Shown in pieces: positions 14,902-19,712 of a stretch of 19,712 nucleotides of DNA. This DNA is from Chitinophagaceae bacterium (GTDB taxonomy: Bacteria; Bacteroidota; Bacteroidia; Chitinophagales; Chitinophagaceae): the NCBI GenBank assembly GCA_947468255.1, contig CANIMM010000026.1:1-19712 (forward strand). The letters run 5' to 3'. Position numbers and translations under genes: made by a program. Under the pieces are notes generated by a model. The model did not search any database. It saw only the letters and a list, made by a program, of their open reading frames with translations, and was not told the origin of the DNA. The number at the start of each line of letters is the position of its first letter. Within the stretch, counting starts at the first letter, position 1.

Positions 14902-16080
14902 TTAAAGATTTTCTATCACCATCGCTGAAGCCCCTCCGCCCCCATTGCAGATACCTGCTGCTCCATAACGGGCATTGTTTTGCTTTAACACATTGATAAG
15001 GGTTACTATTATTCTTGCCCCACTACAACCCAATGGATGCCCTAATGCCACTGCTCCCCCATTTACATTTACTGTTGCCAGATCCAGTTTCATCCGCCTA
15101 CTGTTTTCAATTCCCACCACAGCAAAAGCCTCATTGAGCTCCCAATAACTTATATCTTCCATTTTTAATCCCGCTTTTTTCACTGCCATCGGAACAGCCA
15201 AAGATGGAGTTGTGATAAACATTTCAGGTGCCTGTTCCGCATCGGCATAAGCTAAAATTCGGGCAATTGGTTTCAGGCCCAACTCTACCGCTGTTGCTTT
15301 ACTCATTAGCAACAATGCCGCTGCTCCATCATTCATAGTAGAAGCGTTGGCGGCAGTAACGGTTCCGTCTTGTATAAAAGCTCCTTTTAGAAAAGGAATC
15401 TTATCAAATATAACATTGAAAGGTTCCTCATCCTTGTCAAATAGCAATGTTGAACCATTTCGCTGGGGCAATTCAATAGGAATGATCTCTTTTTCGAATT
15501 TACCCTCGTTTATTGCCAGTTGGGCGCGCCGGTAACTTTCGATGGCAAAGGCATCCTGCTCCTGCCGGGAAATTCCACAGTTGCTAGCGCAAAGTTCAGC
15601 TGCATTACCCATCGCTTTGCCATCATAAACATCCGTCAGTCCATCTTTTACCAGTCCATCTATCATTTGCGTATTGCCGTACTTGTTACCCCAGCGCAGG
15701 GTATCTGCATAAAAAGGCACATTGCTCATGCTTTCCATACCGCCAGCAATTACAATAGCTGAATCCCCCAGTAGAATACTTTGTGCAGCCAATGAGATGG
15801 ATTTCATGCCGCTGGCACACACTTTATTAATTGTGGTACAATTCACATGATCAGGCAAGCCGGCAAACTTGGCTGCCTGTCGGGCAGGTGCCTGACCTAA
15901 ATTGGCCTGAACTACCGAGCCCATCAACACATCCGTTACCAGCGCTGGAGCAATACCCGATTTTTCAATCAAACCCTTAATGGCAATGGATCCTAACTGG
16001 GTGGCAGTGAAATTTTTTAGCGTACCCCCAAAGCTGCCAATGGGAGTTCTTAGCGCTGCTATAATGTACACTTCGGTCAT
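14902..16080 (-). CDS. Acetyl-CoA C-acetyltransferase (thiolase)
   Basis: This 392-residue thiolase II family enzyme condenses two acetyl-CoA to acetoacetyl-CoA, or runs in reverse in fatty-acid and ketone-body breakdown, in the cytosol. The nucleophile Cys88 is in NKVCASGMK. The HEAF-type motif is NEAF at 316-319, His348 is in GHPLG (347-351), and the second active-site Cys378 is in CNGGGGAS (378-385). These positions and the total length match the biosynthetic thiolase (PhaA/AtoB) type closely. The start MTEVYIIAALRTPIGSFGG is the usual N-terminus, and a GTG-rich stretch precedes the ATG. There is no neighbouring acyl-CoA dehydrogenase, hydroxyacyl-CoA dehydrogenase or phaB, so the pathway cannot be chosen from context. 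It diverges from the permease gene at 16368. Confidence 0.94.
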   Translation of the reverse strand: MTEVYIIAALRTPIGSFGGTLKNFTATQLGSIAIKGLIEKSGIAPALVTDVLMGSVVQANLGQAPARQAAKFAGLPDHVNCTTINKVCASGMKSISLAAQSILLGDSAIVIAGGMESMSNVPFYADTLRWGNKYGNTQMIDGLVKDGLTDVYDGKAMGNAAELCASNCGISRQEQDAFAIESYRRAQLAINEGKFEKEIIPIELPQRNGSTLLFDKDEEPFNVIFDKIPFLKGAFIQDGTVTAANASTMNDGAAALLLMSKATAVELGLKPIARILAYADAEQAPEMFITTPSLAVPMAVKKAGLKMEDISYWELNEAFAVVGIENSRRMKLDLATVNVNGGAVALGHPLGCSGARIIVTLINVLKQNNARYGAAGICNGGGGASAMVIENL

Positions 16081-16367
16081 GTGGTGGTGGATTTATATGG
16101 TTTGAATTGATGGATCCAAGCCAATGAACAACAATATCGAAACAATGATTTTAAAAGCTATTTCCGAACTTTATGTTTAAGATAGTAAAGATAACCTTAA
16201 TACAACCAACATGCTAACTGGAAACTAGCACCAACATTTGGCAAAATATCAGACCATTTTAATCTAGCAGTGATTTTAATACCACCGAAATTATTATGCT
16301 CACCATCGCATTCAACCACTTATATAATTTTAGTCCATAATTAATTTTCAAACTGTAATTTTGAAAA
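16081..16367. other. Divergent promoter region between thiolase and permease genes
   Basis: This 287-base AT-rich gap has no credible open reading frame. The plus-strand box TAATTTTG at 16356-16363 serves the permease. For the thiolase, TATTGTTG on the minus strand close to 16133-16140 is one mismatch from TAnnTTTG. It is too weak to call. Confidence 0.4.
16356..16363 (+). promoter_or_regulatory. Permease -7 box four bases before the ATG
   Basis: TAATTTTG matches TAnnTTTG exactly and ends 4 bases before ATG 16368. The imperfect upstream element TTTTAG (16328-16333) lies near the expected -33 position. If used, transcription would begin at or next to the start codon, giving a leaderless message. 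Confidence 0.5.
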
Positions 16368-17612
16368 ATGCGCAAATCGCTCAACATACTTCAGAATTCA
16401 ATAAGGCTTACCTTACAGGAACTAAGGGTAAATAAATTAAGAACCGCCCTTAGCCTTACGGGTGTCGCTTTTGGCATCTTTTGTATTATAGGTGTATTGG
16501 CCACGGTGAACAGTTTGGAACGCAATATCCAAAATGAAGTAAATACGCTGGGCAGCAATACCATTTATATTGACAAATGGGAATATAGCGGAGGCCCTGA
16601 CAAGCCATTCTGGAAATTCAGGGCTCGGCCGGTAATGAAATATGAGGAAATGAATCTGATCAAAGTACGCTCCGAGCTGATGGATGACATTAGTTTTTTA
16701 ATCCGGGCAAATGGCAATATATCACACAATGACGATGTTATTCAAAATACCTCCGTTTACGGAATTGTAGAAGCGCAAATAAACATACAACCCATTGCAT
16801 TTTACCAAGGTCGTTACATTTCTGCTGCTGAATTTAATAGTGGCTCAGCTGTTGGACTGATTGGTTATGACAATGCTGAAAAATTATTTGGTTCTGCTGA
16901 CAGAGCACTTGGAAATTATTTTGAGATTAAAGGAAAAAAAGTAAATATCATTGGCATCTTAAAAAAAGAGGGAAAGAATTTTATCGGTTGGGACTATGAT
17001 AATTGCATCATGCTTCCTTACAAGTTTTGCAAACAAATTGTAAGGGAAGAGTATGCCAACCCCGTTCTCATTGCAAAGGGAAAAGACAATATTACGCCTA
17101 CTGCACTGATGGATGAGCTGACAGGAATTATGCGCCAGATTCGTCGACTCAGCCCTACCCAGGAGGATAATTTTTCACTCAACAGCGTGGAAGCATTTAG
17201 CAAGGCTATCACTGGCTTATTTGGAACCGTAAATATCGTGGGCGGACTGATAGGGGTAATTAGCTTAATCGTAGGGATGTTTGGAATAGCCAATATTATG
17301 TTTGTAACGGTGAAAGAAAGAACGAGTGTGATTGGACTAAAAAAAGCGATTGGCGCAAAAAAGGGCAGTATCTTATTTGAATTTTTATTAGAAGCCACCA
17401 TACTCTGTTTGATGGGCGGAGCAATCGGTTTGACAATGGTTTATATACTCACATTGATACTTTCCGGGCCACTTAACTTTCCGGTGTATGTATCCCTTCC
17501 TTTATTGATTAGTACGGTCATCATTTGCCTAGTGGTAGGTATCTTGGCGGGAATATTCCCTGCATCTAGGGCAGCCAAAATGGACCCGGTGGAGGCAATC
17601 AGGAGTAAGTAG
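16368..17612 (+). CDS. MacB/FtsX-type ABC transporter permease without adjacent ATPase
   Basis: This 414-residue inner-membrane protein has the MacB layout: one N-terminal helix (about 26-48), a large periplasmic core domain (about 50-285) and three C-terminal helices (about 287-315, 337-366 and 376-398). The FtsX domain ends in FPASRAAKMDPVEAIR (397-412), a strong family signature, and the KERTSVIGLKKAIGAKK coupling segment (316-332) contacts the ATPase in known relatives. MacB-type permeases drive export or lipoprotein and envelope processes by mechanotransmission rather than classic transport. No ATPase gene lies next to it, so the partner must be encoded elsewhere. The substrate is unknown. 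It is followed after 112 bases by tsaD, which has its own promoter candidate. Confidence 0.88.
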   Translation: MRKSLNILQNSIRLTLQELRVNKLRTALSLTGVAFGIFCIIGVLATVNSLERNIQNEVNTLGSNTIYIDKWEYSGGPDKPFWKFRARPVMKYEEMNLIKVRSELMDDISFLIRANGNISHNDDVIQNTSVYGIVEAQINIQPIAFYQGRYISAAEFNSGSAVGLIGYDNAEKLFGSADRALGNYFEIKGKKVNIIGILKKEGKNFIGWDYDNCIMLPYKFCKQIVREEYANPVLIAKGKDNITPTALMDELTGIMRQIRRLSPTQEDNFSLNSVEAFSKAITGLFGTVNIVGGLIGVISLIVGMFGIANIMFVTVKERTSVIGLKKAIGAKKGSILFEFLLEATILCLMGGAIGLTMVYILTLILSGPLNFPVYVSLPLLISTVIICLVVGILAGIFPASRAAKMDPVEAIRSK

Positions 17613-17712
17613 CAAAAAAGTATGGATTCCTAAATACTTTAACCAAATTTGATTTTTCAATGTTTATAACCATTGAACAGCAAGATTATTTTTACAAAAA
17701 AATCGATTCCGC

Positions 17713-17720
17713 TATTTTTG
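17713..17720 (+). promoter_or_regulatory. tsaD -7 box four bases before the ATG
   Basis: TATTTTTG matches TAnnTTTG exactly and ends 4 bases before ATG 17725, the same geometry as at the permease gene. No clear TTG is present 17-23 bases upstream. The box supports the annotated start and suggests a leaderless message. Confidence 0.5.
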
Positions 17721-17724
17721 TACC

Positions 17725-18828
17725 ATGGAAAGACAATCCAACAATGGACATGAAGAAATTTGCCGGAAGGATGGGCATTCAGGCGATCTGACCATTTTAG
17801 CGATCGAATCCTCCTGTGATGACACTTCTGCGGCCATTTGCAAAAATGGGAAAATACTTTCCAATATTACGGCCAACCAGGCGGTACATGAAAAATACGG
17901 CGGAGTGGTACCCGAGCTGGCTAGTAGAGCGCATTTACAAAATATCGTACCCGTAGTTTCCGAGGCATTGCGGTTTGCAGATTGCAAACTAACCTCCATA
18001 GATGCCATTGCTTTCACCCAAGCACCGGGTTTGATTGGGTCCTTGCTGGTAGGTACCCAGTTTGCCAAATCTTTGGCCCTTTCGTTAGATAAGCCATTGA
18101 TAGCAGTTCATCATATGCAAGCGCATGTACTGGCTAATTTAATTGCAGATGACAAACCCAGTTTCCCTTTTTTATGCCTTACGGTTAGTGGCGGTCATAC
18201 ACAAATAGTATTATGTAAGTCTGCGACTCAAATGAAAGTGATTGGTGAAACCATCGATGATGCGGCGGGTGAAGCATTTGACAAAACTGCCAAACTATTG
18301 GGACTACCCTACCCCGGCGGTCCATTGGTAGATAAATATGCAAGGGAGGGAAATCCAAATCGCTTTCAATTTCCAGAACCAAAAATACCCGAACTGAATT
18401 TTAGTTTTAGCGGATTAAAAACTTCGATCTTGTATTTTTTAAAGAACGCCGGTACCAGCAATGTTTTCAAGGAAGAATTTACAGCATCTGAAGAAAATAG
18501 AAAACAGTTCATCGAAGAAAACCTGGCTGACATCTGTGCATCCGTTCAACATAGGATTGTATCTATTTTGATCAATAAGTTAAAGAAAGCGGCGAAAGAA
18601 TATAGCATTGATCAAATTTGCATAGCCGGTGGCGTGAGTGCCAATAGCGGATTGCGCGAGGCACTAAAAGAAACCGGTGCAAAAATGGGCTGGCAAACTT
18701 TTATTCCTGCCTTTGAATATTGCACCGACAATGCAGCGATGATTGCCATTACCGCCCATTTTAAATATTTGAAAAATGATTTTTCAGATTTAAGCATCAG
18801 CCCTTCTCCCAGAGCAGTTTGGGAGTAG
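17725..18828 (+). CDS. tsaD: tRNA N6-threonylcarbamoyladenosine synthase subunit TsaD
   Basis: This 367-residue member of the Kae1/TsaD/Qri7 family transfers the threonylcarbamoyl group to A37 of ANN-decoding tRNAs, acting with TsaB and TsaE in the cytosol. Motifs are ILAIESSCDDTSAA (24-37), the metal-binding HxxxH as H130-MQA-H134, VSGGHTQ (154-160), and the third metal ligand Asp335 in YCTDNAAM. The usual family start is a few residues before ILAIESSCDDT, so this protein carries about 20 extra N-terminal residues, but no other in-frame ATG exists between 17725 and the conserved segment. The TATTTTTG box just upstream also supports this start. TsaB and TsaE are not in the window. The next gene is another tRNA A37-modifying enzyme. 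Confidence 0.96.
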   Translation: MERQSNNGHEEICRKDGHSGDLTILAIESSCDDTSAAICKNGKILSNITANQAVHEKYGGVVPELASRAHLQNIVPVVSEALRFADCKLTSIDAIAFTQAPGLIGSLLVGTQFAKSLALSLDKPLIAVHHMQAHVLANLIADDKPSFPFLCLTVSGGHTQIVLCKSATQMKVIGETIDDAAGEAFDKTAKLLGLPYPGGPLVDKYAREGNPNRFQFPEPKIPELNFSFSGLKTSILYFLKNAGTSNVFKEEFTASEENRKQFIEENLADICASVQHRIVSILINKLKKAAKEYSIDQICIAGGVSANSGLREALKETGAKMGWQTFIPAFEYCTDNAAMIAITAHFKYLKNDFSDLSISPSPRAVWE

Positions 18829-18841
18829 AATCTGTTTTTTT
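18806..18841 (+). terminator. Weak terminator candidate overlapping the tsaD stop
   Basis: CTCCCA (18806-18811) can pair with TGGGAG (18820-18825) over an 8-base loop, and seven T follow at 18835-18841. The stem is only 6 bp and 9 bases separate it from the T-run, so it may not function. Confidence 0.3.
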
Positions 18842-18893
18842 GTTGAAAGTTGTAATTTTAATGGCAATAAGATAACCGTTTTAAATCGAAAAA

Positions 18894-18977
18894 ATATCCA
18901 TTATCAATTATCAATTATCAATTATCAGTTATCCATTATCCGTTATCCGTTATCCATTATCAGTTATCAGTTAATCA
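18894..18977 (+). repeat. Heptamer tandem repeat array (TTATCMR) upstream of trmN6
   Basis: Ten unbroken 7-base units with consensus TTATC[AC][AG] fill 18901-18970: TTATCAA three times, TTATCAG, TTATCCA, TTATCCG twice, TTATCCA, TTATCAG twice. A degenerate unit flanks each side (ATATCCA at 18894-18900 and TTAATCA at 18971-18977). The array ends 6 bases before the TTG start codon of the methyltransferase gene, so it occupies its leader or promoter. Variation is confined to the last two positions of the unit. Confidence 0.9.
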
Positions 18978-18983
18978 AATCAA

Positions 18984-19706
18984 TTGTCAAACTCCTACTT
19001 TCAATTCAAGCAATTTACTATCGATCAGGAAAAATGCGCCATGAAAGTTTGTACAGATGCTTGTCTATTTGGAGCGGTAGTGGCGGATAAAATATACAGA
19101 GAACAAAACAACGTATCCAACCTACTGGATATTGGAGCAGGCACTGGATTATTAAGTCTACTGGTAGCCCAAAAAACTACTGCTACCATTGATTCAGTGG
19201 AAATAGACGAAGCTGCTTTTGAACAGGCAGGTCAAAATTTTGACAACACTCCCTGGGGCGAAAGACTGACTATTTTGAATATCGATGTGTTGGATTACAT
19301 TTCAGAAAAAAAATACGATTGTATTATTTCCAATCCTCCGTTTTTTGAAGGCGACTTGAAATCTGATAATACAAAAAAAAATGCAGCCAAACATGATACT
19401 ACTTTAACATTGGAGCAACTGTTAGGGGTAATCGATCAGCATTTAGCTCCAAAGGGATATTTCGCTATTCTGCTCCCCTATCAAAGAGTCGATTATTTTA
19501 TTACAATAGCAGCAGCAGCCAATTACGGCCTTCAAGAACAACTATTGATAAGGCATACTGAATCACACCCTTTTTTTAGAGGAATTTTATTTTTCAGTCT
19601 TGCAGCAACCGAAACGATTACCCACCAACTTTCCATTAAAGACCCCACAGGCAACTACAGTCCAGAATTTAAGCATTTACTAAAGGATTATTATTTGCAA
19701 TTTTGA
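18984..19706 (+). CDS. tRNA1(Val) (adenine(37)-N6)-methyltransferase, TrmN6/YfiC type
   Basis: This 240-residue SAM-dependent class I methyltransferase has motif I LLDIGAGTGLLSL at 47-59, an acidic residue in SVEIDEAA (71-78) for ribose binding, and the N6-adenine catalytic motif NPPF at 117-120. The N-terminal signature FQFKQFTIDQEKCAMKVCTDACLFGA is that of bacterial TrmN6, which methylates A37 of tRNA1(Val) (family knowledge). The start is taken as TTG 18984. An in-frame stop (TAA 18972-18974) lies just upstream, and the next ATG (19041) would remove the conserved FxFKQF signature. The start follows directly after a heptamer repeat array and has no Shine-Dalgarno site. It is complete, ending 6 bases before the window edge. 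Relatives act on 23S rRNA or proteins, so the tRNA target is likely rather than certain. Confidence 0.88.
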   Translation: MSNSYFQFKQFTIDQEKCAMKVCTDACLFGAVVADKIYREQNNVSNLLDIGAGTGLLSLLVAQKTTATIDSVEIDEAAFEQAGQNFDNTPWGERLTILNIDVLDYISEKKYDCIISNPPFFEGDLKSDNTKKNAAKHDTTLTLEQLLGVIDQHLAPKGYFAILLPYQRVDYFITIAAAANYGLQEQLLIRHTESHPFFRGILFFSLAATETITHQLSIKDPTGNYSPEFKHLLKDYYLQF

Positions 19707-19712
19707 GCTAAA

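Overview
The window looks like ordinary chromosome from a Gram-negative member of the Bacteroidota, most likely a Chitinophagaceae-type bacterium (inference). The grounds are an AT-rich sequence, several lipoproteins with a Bacteroidota-style lipobox, a TonB receptor with an N-terminal carboxypeptidase-like domain, few Shine-Dalgarno sites, and several copies of the Bacteroidota -7 promoter box TAnnTTTG just upstream of genes. No phage, insertion sequence, CRISPR array, rRNA or tRNA gene was seen.

Layout. 1-1869 holds the 3' end of a nitrous-oxide-reductase maturation operon (nosD end, nosF, nosY), closed by a strong symmetrical hairpin. 1918-2481 is a FAS1-domain lipoprotein convergent with nosY. 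2799-4037 is a serA-type phosphoglycerate dehydrogenase on the minus strand, diverging from a surface serine hydrolase with a very basic tail (4092-5468). 5530-6927 is a fused SpmA-SpmB membrane protein on the minus strand, diverging from ychF (7078-8178). 8477-11929 encodes a 1150-residue lipoprotein joining ThuA, PQQ sugar-dehydrogenase-like, PKD and cytochrome c modules. 12262-14625 is a TonB-dependent receptor. 14902-16080 is a thiolase on the minus strand, diverging from a MacB/FtsX-type permease (16368-17612). The window ends with two tRNA-modification genes, tsaD (17725-18828) and a trmN6-type methyltransferase (18984-19706).

How the genes work together. NosDFY are known to serve copper-site assembly of N2O reductase, so the organism probably respires N2O, although nosZ lies outside the window. 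The ThuA/PQQ/cytochrome protein looks like a cell-envelope sugar oxidase with its own electron carrier. The TonB receptor downstream is separated from it by a terminator and has its own promoter candidate. The remaining genes are mostly independent housekeeping units with short divergent or convergent gaps.

The most unusual non-coding features are four copies of the near-palindrome AGATGACATCT in the TonB-receptor/thiolase gap (one as half of a 16-bp hairpin), a ten-unit heptamer tandem array ending 6 bases before the TTG start of trmN6, a TAnnTTTG box followed at once by an intrinsic terminator before the TonB receptor, and two genes whose TAnnTTTG box sits exactly 4 bases before the ATG. 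No clearly new multi-gene system was found.
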